Assembly (NCBI RefSeq): GCF_014191355.1
Contig: NZ_JACHWM010000009.1
Location: 181,507-245,506, forward strand
From: Methylobacterium sp. R2-1
GTDB lineage: Bacteria; Pseudomonadota; Alphaproteobacteria; Rhizobiales; Beijerinckiaceae
DNA length: 64,000 bases
Direction of reading: 5' to 3'
Shown here in pieces: positions 26,988 through 35,571 of the stretch (its first letter is position 1; each line of letters begins with the position of its first letter). The notes below the pieces were generated by a model. It was not told where the DNA came from. It was given only the letters and a program-made list of their open reading frames with translations, and ran no database searches. The position numbers and the translations under genes were made by a program.

Positions 26988-27439
26988 GGATGAGTTGCTA
27001 GCCCGCGTGCGCTTGAGCATCATCGAGTCACGCGGGAGGCACGCAAGTCGCCGACGACGCCGTTTTGGCCTTACCGAGAATTCCCACGAGGGTCAGATCA
27101 TGGTCCGCGGTCATGCTCACGCCCCTGCCGCTGCGGCTTGTCCGACCGCAGTTGCTCGACGGCACAGTAGGTTCTTAGACGTTCCCCTGCAGGGCGCTCA
27201 GAAGCCTGAAACTACTCTCCTGGAAGGCTTTGAAACGCTTCGCTAGGGAAAGCCCAATTGGAACGTCTCGCTCAACAGTTAGGGCAGCCGCTCGGAACTA
27301 TCGGGAGGATGGACCCGCTTCCCTGCGTGTCGGCCATGTGTTGAGACCAGAAGCTCTCTTGAGCCGTGTGTCCGCCTTGGCGAGGAGCTTGGCCGATTGC
27401 TCAGCGTCACCCTTTGCTGCTGCGCGGTCGGCAGCCACC
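26988..27439. other. Stretch without a recognisable gene
   Basis: About 450 bases with no supported open frame or structure. It leads into the GlxA-type relic. Confidence 0.35.
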
Positions 27440-27768
27440 ACGTCGCGCCTGGCGAGGCGGCAGCGGGGCCGCGCGCCCTCTCCACCCACGACGATCAGCG
27501 CGTCGAGGTCAGCCCAAGCCGAGGACGTCAGCTTCTGTGACGGTCGATTGGACGGTGAGGCCGGCGGTCGTGGCAGGTGAGTTGGGCTCAGAAACGATGA
27601 GGCAAGAGACCGAGTAGAGTGGGGCTCGACCATCGACGGCATTAGGGCCCTTCCTGTGCCCCATGAGTTGACCGGCTTGTGTGAGAATCTCGGCCGGGCC
27701 GGCGATGTTCAGGAGCTGACAGGGGGCGGCGCCGAGGATGAGGACACGACGAGGCGGGGGCTGGGCAT
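27440..27768 (-). pseudogene. GlxA-type regulator fragment (DJ-1/PfpI domain only)
   Basis: Minus strand. From ATG 27768 the reading soon shifts frame, giving RRVLILGAAPCQLLNIAGPA, then APLYSVSCLIVSEPNSPATT and AGLTVQSTVTEADVLG, then another shift to LDALIVVGGEGAR. This is the N-terminal amidotransferase-like domain of GlxA-family AraC regulators. The AraC DNA-binding domain is absent. At least two frameshifts and a truncation make it non-functional. Confidence 0.65.
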
Positions 27769-27949
27769 GTGCAGGATCTTGGTATCCAACCGCCACCGCA
27801 CCTATGACGATGTCCCCTCGATTTCTGCCATTTGCACGTCTCGCTGCCGCCCGCTGTCCGTTGCTGCCGATAGAGCGATCCGTTGGAAGCGCCTTCTCGG
27901 CCATTTCACCAAGCGCCGTTCCAGTGATGTCGTGAGGCTTGACCTCCAT

Positions 27950-28570
27950 TCACCCAGATGCGGTCTGCCCGGTGAATCCTGGCATGGTCAGCGCTTCCTC
28001 AAGCACCATCCCAGCCATCGAGGCGACGCCTTGTAGGCGATCCAGGCTGTGGCCTTCGCGGGCCATGGCAGAGAGGCCGATCATCACTGTGACAACATAG
28101 TCGGCCAGTCGCTCGGCCGCCTCCGGATGGGTAGCGGCGACAAAGCGGCGGATGGTGTCCTCACCCGCGGCTGTCAGGGCGCGAGCGGCCTTGCGGGCAT
28201 CGGGATCGTTACAGCGCGCTCCCTCGATCGCTAGGCAACCAGCGGCATCAGAATCCGCGGCATAGCGACGGGCAGCATCCGCCAGCACGACGGCAAGCGC
28301 TTCTGCCACTGGGCGATCAGGGCGGAGGATATCGCTTAGAGGAACGCCCGCAGTGGTCGTGTAGTGGCGGAGAGTTCGAGCGAAGAGGCCGGCTTTGCTC
28401 CCGAAGGCGGCGTAGAAGCTAGGCGGGTTGATCCCGAAGGCTTCTGTCAAATCGGCAACACTGACAGCATCATAGCCACGTTCGTGAAAGAGGCGCTGAG
28501 CGGTGCCGATGGCCTGATCCGGATCGAAGCGACGGGGCCGACCACGCGGACGTGGCGCTTGTGTAGTCAT
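27950..28570 (-). CDS. bdcR: TetR-family repressor, BdcR-like
   Basis: 206 aa. Closely resembles E. coli BdcR (YjgJ): RPRGRPRRFDPDQAIGTAQR, then LFHERGYDAVSVADLTEAFG and INPPSFYAAFGSKAGLFART, which is the TetR helix-turn-helix, and a C-terminal part with AARRYAADSDAAGCLAIEGA. It is divergent from a BdcA-like reductase gene, the same arrangement as in E. coli. It most likely represses the bdcA-like gene through the palindrome between them. Confidence 0.88.
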   Translation of the reverse strand: MTTQAPRPRGRPRRFDPDQAIGTAQRLFHERGYDAVSVADLTEAFGINPPSFYAAFGSKAGLFARTLRHYTTTAGVPLSDILRPDRPVAEALAVVLADAARRYAADSDAAGCLAIEGARCNDPDARKAARALTAAGEDTIRRFVAATHPEAAERLADYVVTVMIGLSAMAREGHSLDRLQGVASMAGMVLEEALTMPGFTGQTASG

Positions 28571-28585
28571 GGTTACAAAAAGCCT

Positions 28586-28604
28586 TGACCTAGCATGTAG
28601 GTCA
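28586..28604. promoter_or_regulatory. Perfect 7-5-7 palindrome, candidate BdcR operator
   Basis: TGACCTA-gcatg-TAGGTCA with exact seven-base arms, in the 72-base gap between the divergent regulator and reductase genes. It overlaps a possible rightward -35 box (TTGACC at 28585) whose -10 could be TATGTA near 28607, so binding would block transcription. Confidence 0.7.
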
Positions 28605-28642
28605 TTTATGTAGCGGACACTACGTTTCTTCTCAAGGATGGT

Positions 28643-29359
28643 GTGATGGCTGGTTTTCAGGACAAGTCCGTTCTCGTGCTCGGCGGCAGCCGAGGTATCG
28701 GAGCAGCAATCGTACAGCGCTTCAGGACGGGCGGAGCAAAGGTGACCTTCACCTATGCGGGCTCACACGAAGCTGCGCAGCGGCTGGCAGCTGAGACGGG
28801 CAGCACGGCAGTGGTGACGGACAGCGCGGACCGAGACGCGGTGATCGCTTGCGTCAGGAACGCTGGGCCACTGGACGTGCTTGTGGTTAATGCCGGGGTG
28901 GGTGCCTTCGGCGATCCGCTGGAGCAGGAGCCGGACGCAGTGGATCGGCTGATCCGCATCAACGTCAACGCGCCCTACCACGCGGCCGTAGAGGCGGCGC
29001 GGCAGATGCCGGAAGGTGGCCGGATCATCGTAATCGGCTCGGTCAACGGAGACCGGATCCCATTTCCTGGGCTGTCGGCCTACGCGATGAGCAAGTCGGC
29101 CTTGCAGGGCATGGCTCGGGGTTTAGCCCGGGACTTTGGACCGCGCGGAATCACGGTCAATGTCGTACAGCCCGGACCCATCGATACGGATATGAACCCG
29201 GCGGATGGTCCGATGAAAGACATCCAGCACGCCGTCATGGCCCTCAAGCGCCACGGCCGTCCGGAGGATGTGGCGGGGATGGTGGCCTGGTTAGCAGGTC
29301 CGGAAGCGACGTTCGTCACAGGCGCGATGCACACAATCGACGGCGGCTTCGGCGCCTGA
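28643..29359 (+). CDS. bdcA: BdcA-like short-chain dehydrogenase/reductase
   Basis: 238 aa from 28643 (an ATG three bases on is equally good). SDR fold: SVLVLGGSRGIGAAIVQRF cofactor motif, VVNAGVGAFG, catalytic serine in VIGSVNGDR and the YxxxK in SAYAMSKSALQGMARGLARD (position about 150). The sequence follows E. coli BdcA closely, including FTYAGS, PYHAAVEAARQMPEGGRIIV and FVTGAMHTIDGGFGA. E. coli BdcA is reported to affect biofilm dispersal and cyclic di-GMP levels. It is paired with a BdcR-like gene here. Confidence 0.9.
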   Translation: MMAGFQDKSVLVLGGSRGIGAAIVQRFRTGGAKVTFTYAGSHEAAQRLAAETGSTAVVTDSADRDAVIACVRNAGPLDVLVVNAGVGAFGDPLEQEPDAVDRLIRINVNAPYHAAVEAARQMPEGGRIIVIGSVNGDRIPFPGLSAYAMSKSALQGMARGLARDFGPRGITVNVVQPGPIDTDMNPADGPMKDIQHAVMALKRHGRPEDVAGMVAWLAGPEATFVTGAMHTIDGGFGA

Positions 29360-29367
29360 GCCAACGC

Positions 29368-29392
29368 GGCCGGAGCAACAGCAACTCCGGCC
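29368..29392 (+). terminator. Hairpin after the bdcA-like gene
   Basis: GGCCGGAG-caacagcaa-CTCCGGCC, exact eight-base arms with a nine-base loop, starting eight bases after the stop codon and followed by CGGTCTTCCT. It is a likely intrinsic terminator, although the T tract is weak. Confidence 0.6.
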
Positions 29393-29787
29393 CGGTCTTC
29401 CTACCCGGCTGCCTCGCAATACGGTCGAGCTTCAAGCCGTCTGCAGCTGGGTTCCTCCTGCCACAGCGGCCATTGTGGGTTGGCCTGAAAGCAGTCCGAC
29501 CGCGCTCCATCCGGTGCGGTCATTCTGCTTGCAATCCGACCCAAGCTTTCGCGGAGTTCCAGGCCTGAACTGAAATTATTCGTTCGATCAGTTGTAGCTG
29601 ACGGCGCCGCCTATCTCGTCATGGCAGCTTGTCGATTGACGCAATCTATTGGTTCGGGAAAAATAAGAACGATTTTTTCTCAGCAGGAATGCCGCGATAC
29701 TTAGGTCTTAGAATGGTCGTAATGACCGCCTCAACATAGGCTTTCTATCATGTGAGCTTTTTGTCTGCAGTGAAACGATTAGGCAGC
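29393..29787. other. Stretch without a recognisable gene
   Basis: About 400 bases; AT-richer from 29640 to 29760 (GGGAAAAATAAGAACGATTT). It probably holds the promoter of the acetyltransferase gene, but no clear elements were assigned. Confidence 0.35.
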
Positions 29788-30621
29788 ATGAGGGCACCAG
29801 ATTTGGAAAACACGGATCGTCTCGCGGAGCTGATTGAACGTGATGCATGGCTCGACTTGTTTGCCGCAGCCCCTGATCAGGTGCGTGATAGCCTTGGCCT
29901 AACCAGCACAATAGTCGGTGATATGGGGCTTCTGGGCTGTCAAAAGGTCCCAATTACCGAGTTGAACCGGGCGATGGCCGTGGGCGTGGTGAGTGCACCT
30001 TCAATCGACGACCTTGATGCTGTGGCCTCATGGCTGGACAAACATGCGGTTTCTTGGGCGCTGCAAATCGCACCTGGCGCCGAAACGCCTATGCTAGATG
30101 ACTATCTGGCTGGGGCCGCTTTGTCGAAGGCGGGGTCCGGCTGGGCAAAATTCGTCACGACGGATGCTCCGCGGCCTCGCAGCCCAATTAAGGAGTTGGC
30201 AAAAATAGAGTCCGTAGGTGAGATAGGCGCGGACAAGTTCGGTCAGGCGGTTGTAGAAGGATTTGGCCTGCCAGCGGTGTGCGAGGCTTGGTTTGCTGCA
30301 CTTGCCAACCGCCCGTCATGGCAATGCTTCAGCGCCATCGTGGACGGTGAGGTTGCCGGCGTTGGAAGCATGTTCGTGCGCAACGGGGTCGCCTGGTTCG
30401 GGATCGAGGCGACCCGACCGGCCTTTCGGGGCCAGGGGATCCAACGCAGCATCGTCGCAGCACAAACGAGCGCCGCCGCAGCAGCAGGGGCTACCATCCT
30501 CACCTGCGAAACGTCGCAACCGGCCGATCACGCCGACAAGGGGTTCTCGTCATATCGCAATCAGGAACGGGCCGGTTTACTTCATCGGTACGTCCGCGTG
30601 AACTTCAAGCGAGCAGCCTGA
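29788..30621 (+). CDS. GNAT-family N-acetyltransferase
   Basis: 277 aa from ATG 29788; a GTG at 29752 would add 12 residues. The C-terminal half carries the GNAT fold: FSAIVDGEVAGVGSMFVRNG, then WFGIEATRPAFRGQGIQRSI, where RGQGIQ is the acetyl-CoA pyrophosphate-binding loop, and ILTCETSQPADHADKGFSSY near the end. The N-terminal 150 residues (LAELIERDAWLDLFAAAPDQ, then VASWLDKHAVSWALQI) look like a degenerate extra domain. Substrate unknown. Codon use is somewhat less GC-biased than in its neighbours, a hint of transfer. Confidence 0.82.
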   Translation: MRAPDLENTDRLAELIERDAWLDLFAAAPDQVRDSLGLTSTIVGDMGLLGCQKVPITELNRAMAVGVVSAPSIDDLDAVASWLDKHAVSWALQIAPGAETPMLDDYLAGAALSKAGSGWAKFVTTDAPRPRSPIKELAKIESVGEIGADKFGQAVVEGFGLPAVCEAWFAALANRPSWQCFSAIVDGEVAGVGSMFVRNGVAWFGIEATRPAFRGQGIQRSIVAAQTSAAAAAGATILTCETSQPADHADKGFSSYRNQERAGLLHRYVRVNFKRAA

Positions 30622-30812
30622 CCAATCCGTCATCGTTCCGTTTCGAGAACTTGATCGTTTTCACGGCTGATCCGTGCAGCGGTAAGCGGCAGCTTTTAGC
30701 GACTACGTTCCCAAGAGCAGCCTGGCGGGTTGCCACCCTTCTCGGACGTTCGCTGCAGGTACCAAGTGTCAGAATCCTCTCGCTAGGCGACGCGCTAGTA
30801 AGGCCACCGGGC

Positions 30813-31427
30813 TCAGGCGGCCTGGACCTCGATCTCGGCCTGCAGCTCGTCGAGGAACGCCTCGCGTCCGACCTCGCCTAAGTCGACGGCCTTCGCGCCG
30901 CCCGCGGCTATGACGCTCACGTCCGTGATGCCGAGGACGCTGAGGATTAGGCGGAGGTACTGGGTCGCGATATCCCGGTCACGGATCGGCGAGCCTGCTG
31001 TGTAGACGCCGCCGGAGGCGAGCAGCACTGTCGCCTTCTTGCCGAGTACGAGGCCCTTGCCGTCGTTGCCCAGGGTTAGTCCCTTGCGCACGACGTGGTC
31101 GACCCAGGACTTCAGCGCGGCCGGGACGTTGTAGTTGTAGACCGGGGTGGCGATTACGATGTGGTCAGCCGCCAACAGCTCGGCGGCGAGTTCGTCCGAC
31201 AGGCGCAGCACTTCCCGCATTTCGTCGGAATGTCGCTCGGGCGGCGTGAAGTAAGCCTGGAGCCAGGGCGCGTTCACAAACGGCAACTCGGTCTGCATGA
31301 GGTCCCGCTCGACCACGTAACCGTCCGGGTGCGCGGCTTGCCACCGGTCGACGAAGCGGCGGGTGAGAGCTCGCGAGATCGAGTAGTCGCCGCGCGGGCT
31401 GGTCTCGACGACGAGGAGGCTAGGCAT
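30813..31427 (-). CDS. azoR: FMN-dependent NADH-azoreductase
   Basis: 204 aa from ATG 31427; the longer open frame upstream is a shadow. Flavodoxin-like fold with the AzoR motifs [20 protein letters not shown] near the N-terminus, [20 protein letters not shown] near residue 95 and [11 protein letters not shown]. The enzyme reduces quinones and azo compounds with NADH. It is divergent from a LysR gene, a common arrangement for quinone-responsive control. Confidence 0.92.
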   Translation of the reverse strand: MPSLLVVETSPRGDYSISRALTRRFVDRWQAAHPDGYVVERDLMQTELPFVNAPWLQAYFTPPERHSDEMREVLRLSDELAAELLAADHIVIATPVYNYNVPAALKSWVDHVVRKGLTLGNDGKGLVLGKKATVLLASGGVYTAGSPIRDRDIATQYLRLILSVLGITDVSVIAAGGAKAVDLGEVGREAFLDELQAEIEVQAA

Positions 31428-31566
31428 GAGGGGGCTTTCTGTTGCGGGAGCAAGGCGGGGTTCGAAGAAGATCTGCGCCGAGGTGGTCGCGGTAGACGGC
31501 GCCGGACTTGCGAACGGGTCAGCCGGAAACTGAAGGCTGGACCTTCTTCTCGGAAGCGATAAAAAA

Positions 31567-31583
31567 CCGATCAACTCTATCGG
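31567..31583. promoter_or_regulatory. Candidate LysR site in the azoR-LysR gap
   Basis: CCGAT-caactct-ATCGG, exact five-base arms, ends 12 bases before the LysR start codon. It fits an autoregulatory LysR site. The other part of the 168-base divergent gap shows nothing definite. Confidence 0.4.
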
Positions 31584-31595
31584 CTGAGGTGATGG

Positions 31596-32534
31596 ATGAT
31601 CGGTAGCCTCACGCTCGACCAGCTTCGGGTGCTGGTCACCATCGCGGACACGGGCAGCTTTTCGGCCGCCGGCAGACGACTGCAGCGCGCGCAATCGGCC
31701 ATCAGCCAGACCGTGGCGACGCTAGAGGGCATCCAGGGCGTCACGCTGTTCGACCGCTCCGGCCATCGCCCCCATTTGACCGAGGTCGGCCGCGCGCTCG
31801 TTGGGCAGGCGCGCATAGTTCTCTCGGGGGCAAGCCGGTTCGAGGCCATGGCGGCGGGCACGCGCGAGGGAGTCGAACCGGAGCTTACGGTCGCCATCGA
31901 CCCACTGGTCCCAACGGCCCCGCTCATCGAGAGCCTGCGCGCGCTGCGCGACGCCTTTCCGCACTTGGCGGTCAGCTTTTCGACCGAAGGGCTGGGCGGC
32001 GCCGAGCGCCGTCTGCGTCGGGGTGATGCTGCGCTCGCCTTCTGCATCCTGCTGCCGTCCGTGCCCGAGGACCTGACCGCCCTGCCGCTGCTCGGGGCAC
32101 GGCTCATACCGGTCGTGGCACCGGGGCACGCGCTCGCGAAGCTCGGACGCCCCGCAACGCGCGCAGACCTGGAGGAGCACGTCCAACTGGTGCTTTCCGA
32201 TCCTTCCGCGCCGGATGGTCCCTGCCACGGCGTGATCGGCACGCGGTTCTGGCGCTTCGTCGAGCTCGCCCGCCGGTTGGACTTCCTCCTGGCCGGACTG
32301 GGCTGGTGCCGCATGCCCGAGCACCTCGTCGCGCCGTACCTCGCCGACGGGCAGCTCACGGCGTTGGCCATCGACGACGACCCGGCCGGCCGGGCCGGGC
32401 CCCTGACCGTCTATGCCGCGCACCTGCGTGGTAGGCTGCTCGGCCACGCGGGCCGCTGGCTCCTCGATGACCTGCGAGCCCGCTTTGACGATGGCCCCGC
32501 TGAGAGCAGGTTAGCGGTCCTGCAGCCTCGTTGA
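31596..32534 (+). CDS. LysR-family transcriptional regulator
   Basis: 312 aa, start ATG 31596 after GAGGTG. N-terminal winged helix: [20 protein letters not shown], then [20 protein letters not shown]. The C-terminal substrate-binding domain begins [16 protein letters not shown] and ends with [20 protein letters not shown]. It probably controls the divergent azoreductase gene. The ligand may be a quinone or other electrophile (inference from the target). Confidence 0.92.
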   Translation: MIGSLTLDQLRVLVTIADTGSFSAAGRRLQRAQSAISQTVATLEGIQGVTLFDRSGHRPHLTEVGRALVGQARIVLSGASRFEAMAAGTREGVEPELTVAIDPLVPTAPLIESLRALRDAFPHLAVSFSTEGLGGAERRLRRGDAALAFCILLPSVPEDLTALPLLGARLIPVVAPGHALAKLGRPATRADLEEHVQLVLSDPSAPDGPCHGVIGTRFWRFVELARRLDFLLAGLGWCRMPEHLVAPYLADGQLTALAIDDDPAGRAGPLTVYAAHLRGRLLGHAGRWLLDDLRARFDDGPAESRLAVLQPR

Positions 32535-32625
32535 TTGGCGATCTCAGTGGTTCCCTTTCGGTCCCTCCTCTGAGGGTAGACTGAAGCCGCTTGGTCGCAA
32601 CGACCGCCATGCATCTTGTGTGACG

Positions 32626-32639
32626 CATAACAGGTTATG
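32626..32639. promoter_or_regulatory. Palindrome upstream of the truncated MarR gene
   Basis: CATAAC-AG-GTTATG, exact six-base arms, 24 bases before the start codon. It is typical in size and position for a MarR autoregulatory operator. Confidence 0.55.
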
Positions 32640-32644
32640 TAACT

Positions 32645-32659
32645 GTCCTCCTGGAGGAC
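32645..32659 (+). promoter_or_regulatory. Palindrome covering the ribosome-binding site of the MarR gene
   Basis: GTCCTCC-T-GGAGGAC is a perfect inverted repeat whose right arm is the Shine-Dalgarno sequence, four bases from the ATG. In RNA it could form a six-pair stem with a CTG loop that hides the ribosome-binding site. Confidence 0.5.
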
Positions 32660-32662
32660 GAC

Positions 32663-32869
32663 ATGGCCGCAGATATCCTCGATGACCTAGGACCTCTGTT
32701 CCTGGGGAGCCGCCTCAAGCGCCTCGCCGACCGTTTCCAGGCAGACGCCGCCAGGATCCTGCGCGACGAGGGACTGGGCATCCAGCCGGCGCAGTTCCCA
32801 CTCCTCGCTGCCATCGACCGCTACGGCCCTTTGACCATCAACGATGCGGCCGCCCTAGGCGTCAGCTGA
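32663..32869 (+). pseudogene. MarR-family regulator truncated by an IS3 end
   Basis: 68 codons: LGSRLKRLADRFQADAARIL, then GLGIQPAQFPLLAAIDRYGP and LTINDAAALGVS, the N-terminal helices and first recognition-helix region of a MarR protein. The reading frame then enters the IS3 terminal sequence, whose first three bases TGA form the stop codon at 32867-32869. The rest of the winged helix is missing, so DNA binding is lost. Confidence 0.82.
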
Positions 32870-33114
32870 CCTGACCGGTATTTTGGACCGGGCCAGATGG
32901 GAGGCTACTGCATGGTAATGGCCATGGGTAGCCGGTAGGCCAGATCCGGGAAGCTGACAGGCGCGGGCGGCCGGTAGCCCAGCGACGAATGCGGCCGGAC
33001 ACGATTGTATGTGTTCTGCCATAGGCCAATCACGACCTGTGTGTGATCAGCCTCCAAAAGGGACCCACCTGCTTCGTTTTGGATCAGACACTTAGTGCGC
33101 CGATCGGCGTCCAA
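32867..33114 (-). mobile_element. IS3-family element remnant, right end and OrfB tail
   Basis: The terminal sequence TGACCTGACCGGTATTTTGG starts at 32867. Inside it, on the minus strand, is the C-terminus of an IS3-type transposase (LWQNTYNRVRPHSSLGYRPP, then APVSFPDLAYRLP). The upstream part of the transposase is gone and joins unrelated sequence near 33040. A near-identical end and tail occur in the opposite orientation at 59330-59567. Confidence 0.8.
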
Positions 33115-33200
33115 AACGCACTCTGAGTCACACGCTCACCGGATCAGGGCGCAACCGCGTTGATCCAGCCAACTCGAACGGTGCTCAAAAGGGAATTTTG

Positions 33201-34118
33201 ATGGTAGGTCGGCTAGAACGTGTAAGTCTGAGGCAGGTTTGGGCTCATGAAGCTCTGGACCTAACGCGATGGCTCGTCGACAATCCCGATGTCCTAACTG
33301 AGGCTATTGGGATCGAGCTCTCAAATGTGCAGCGTGAGCAAGCTGCTGGGAGCTTCAATGTCGACATACTTGCCGAGGACGCCGATGGAAGAGTGGTCGT
33401 AGTCGAAAATCAACTTGAGCGGTCCGATCATGACCATCTTGGAAAGCTCATTACTTATTTGTCGATGTTCGGAGCGAAGGTTGCAGTCTGGATTGTCTCG
33501 GAGCCACGCCCTGAGCATGTCACCGCCGTCAGCTGGCTGAACGAAAGCGGACTCTGTGAGTTTTACCTCATCAAGCTTGAAGCTGTAAGGATCGGCAGCT
33601 CAGAGCCTGCCCCGTTGCTTACTGTTATTACTAGACTCAGCGAAAGCCAGCTGGAAGTTGGCGAGGTTAAGAAGGAACAGGCAGCTCGTTACGACGAGCG
33701 ACGAGAGTTCTGGAAAGAGTTGCTAGAGCGTTCAAAGAGCAAAACAAAACTTTTTTCGACGATTTCACCCAGCAGCTATCATTGGATTGGAACGGGAAGT
33801 GGACGGGCCGGAGTAGGCTTCAATTACGTTGTTAACTGACACTCTGCATCGGCCGAGCTATACATCGATGTGCGTGATGCTGCGGAAAATGAAAGAATCT
33901 TTGCTAATCTATATGGCCAACGTGACGAGATAGAGGCGAAAATCGGCAAGCCCTTATCTTGGGAGCCACTCGAAGGTAAGCGCGCATGCAGAGTCCGATA
34001 TCCGATGGGGACCGGAGGCTACCGCACGCCCGAGACGCGGCAAGCCGTTCAAGACGAAATGATTGATGCAATGATCAAACTCGAGGCTGCGCTTCGAACC
34101 CGGTTGGCACGCATATAG
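33201..34118 (+). pseudogene. DUF4268 / PD-(D/E)XK nuclease-like protein with an in-frame TGA
   Basis: From ATG 33201 the frame reads LERVSLRQVWAHEALDLTRW, then the nuclease-like core FNVDILAEDADGRVVVVENQ (D, then ExQ, as in PD-(D/E)XK folds), then HDHLGKLITYLSMFGAKVAV. It meets TGA at 33837-33839 and continues in the same frame as ASAELYIDVRDAAENERIFA and YGQRDEIEAKIGKPLSWEPL to 34118. The downstream part is the conserved DUF4268 region, so this is one gene with a nonsense codon. The N-terminal nuclease-like half could still be made. Confidence 0.78.
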
Positions 34119-34616
34119 GACAGCACTTTGGTCCTGTTGGATCTTCGTTCAGTAGAACGTGACGCATAGCGGAGCGAAAGCTGACACATGGCTGGAGCGC
34201 TCCGACTGCGGGATCTCCATCTGGACTGGGGCAGGAGGGATCTTGAAGCGGTGTCCGCTGCCACGAGCAAGCACGGTCTGCGCCTCGCCAAGTAGATCGC
34301 CATGCCGGCCAACAACCTCAGCGTCGCATTGAGGAGGGCTAGGACTTAAATCATCGTTGTGAGCCTCCGACCCAGGGCACTTTGCAATCGGCTGGTCGAC
34401 TAATCGCATAACGTCCTGTGGCTTCCTCGGGCCTAACGGGACGCCTGATGGAGGCATCGCCGTGGCATGAGGGGAGAAGGCAAACCGTATGCGCAGAAGT
34501 GAAATTTCGGGATTCCGCTTCCGGGCAGTGCCGGACCATTAGAGAAGGCTTTACCCAAGCCTCAATCGTATCTTTGTTGCAGGTCGATCCGAGCATAACC
34601 CAATGAGGAGCATACT
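34119..34616. other. Stretch without a recognisable gene
   Basis: About 500 bases with no supported open frame. The last 30 bases hold the ribosome-binding site TGAGGAG of the next exported-protein gene. Confidence 0.35.
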
Positions 34617-34973
34617 ATGAAGCGCACTTGCGCGGCACTTGCCGCAGTCATCTTCGCGATCAGCACGCAAGCTTTCAGCAAGCCCAAGCTTAAAGCCGAG
34701 CCTGGTCCCGACCAGAAGACCTCAAGCCACGATATTATGGTTTTTATGTTTCCATACGACGCCGCAAACTAAAGCGCTCTGCTCAAGCAGGGCGACCTGA
34801 AAGCTGCTCGGATGCTCTGGCTTAATAAGGGATCAAGCTACGCCTCTTCCTTCAAGGCGGGTGAACCATTTATCGTTATGAAAATCGGCTTGAAGGATGA
34901 CCAACTTGTCAGCTGTCTGCGCATGCCAGGAAAGCCTGACTGTTTCTGGGCCGCCTCGGTTGATATATATTAA
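34617..34973 (+). pseudogene. Exported protein gene interrupted by an in-frame TAA
   Basis: From ATG 34617 (ribosome-binding site GAGGAG) a signal peptide MKRTCAALAAVIFAISTQAF leads into KPKLKAEPGPDQ and FMFPYDAAN, then TAA at 34770-34772. The same frame goes on as SALLKQGDLKAARMLWLNKG, FKAGEPFIVMKIGLKDDQLV and CLRMPGKPDCFWAASVDIY before the stop at 34973. The two halves have consistent coding character, so a 118-codon gene has gained one nonsense codon. Family not recognised. Confidence 0.65.
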
Positions 34974-35571
34974 TTGAATTGCTGCATGTCCAATTATGGC
35001 CGTCTTTGCCTGCAGCCTCAATCCATTGCACGAGCGGTTGCAGTTTGCTTCGTAACTATCGCTCTGCGCCTAGGCTTTTGGGGAAGCGCCGAGCCACCTC
35101 CCGCACGGCTTCTCCGGCACAGTCACCGCCGTCAATGCATTCGAAGAAACTCGCCCGGGGTCCTGTTCAGCGGCCCCACCTCGACATCTCGCCACCTTGT
35201 CAGGTGCGGATCAGGTCGCGTTTGTTGAGAATCGCCCGGGCCGAGGACGGTGCTCCAAGGATCCGGTGAGGATCGTCTTGAGCCCAGGAGGCACTCCCAA
35301 GGCACAGGTCCGGATCGTCTAGGACTTCGCACTCACGTTGACCGAACGCTGCCTCCAGAGTCCCGCCCCGCGGGATTCAAGCGGCAAGCCATGCTTCGCA
35401 GGAGGGTGCCGCACTGCGACTGGCTTGTCCGGCAGAGCTCCCGCTCAACGCATGTGGTGTGTTCGACAATCCGCCTTGATCAGGCTGCTTAAGCTTGTTC
35501 AGGGATGTGGAGCGGACCAGCTTGGCAGTGCGTTACACTCAGTCCTCGTGGCTGGCATTCCAGATTGGAAC
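34974..35571. other. Stretch without a recognisable gene
   Basis: Nearly 600 bases. Open frames exist but lack support. The last 240 bases are in frame with the patatin gene and might contain a longer N-terminus. Confidence 0.35.

Noticed and set aside
33837..33839. TGA in the DUF4268 gene as a selenocysteine codon
   Set aside because: No selenoprotein family match and no SECIS-like structure was evident just after the codon; a nonsense mutation is simpler.
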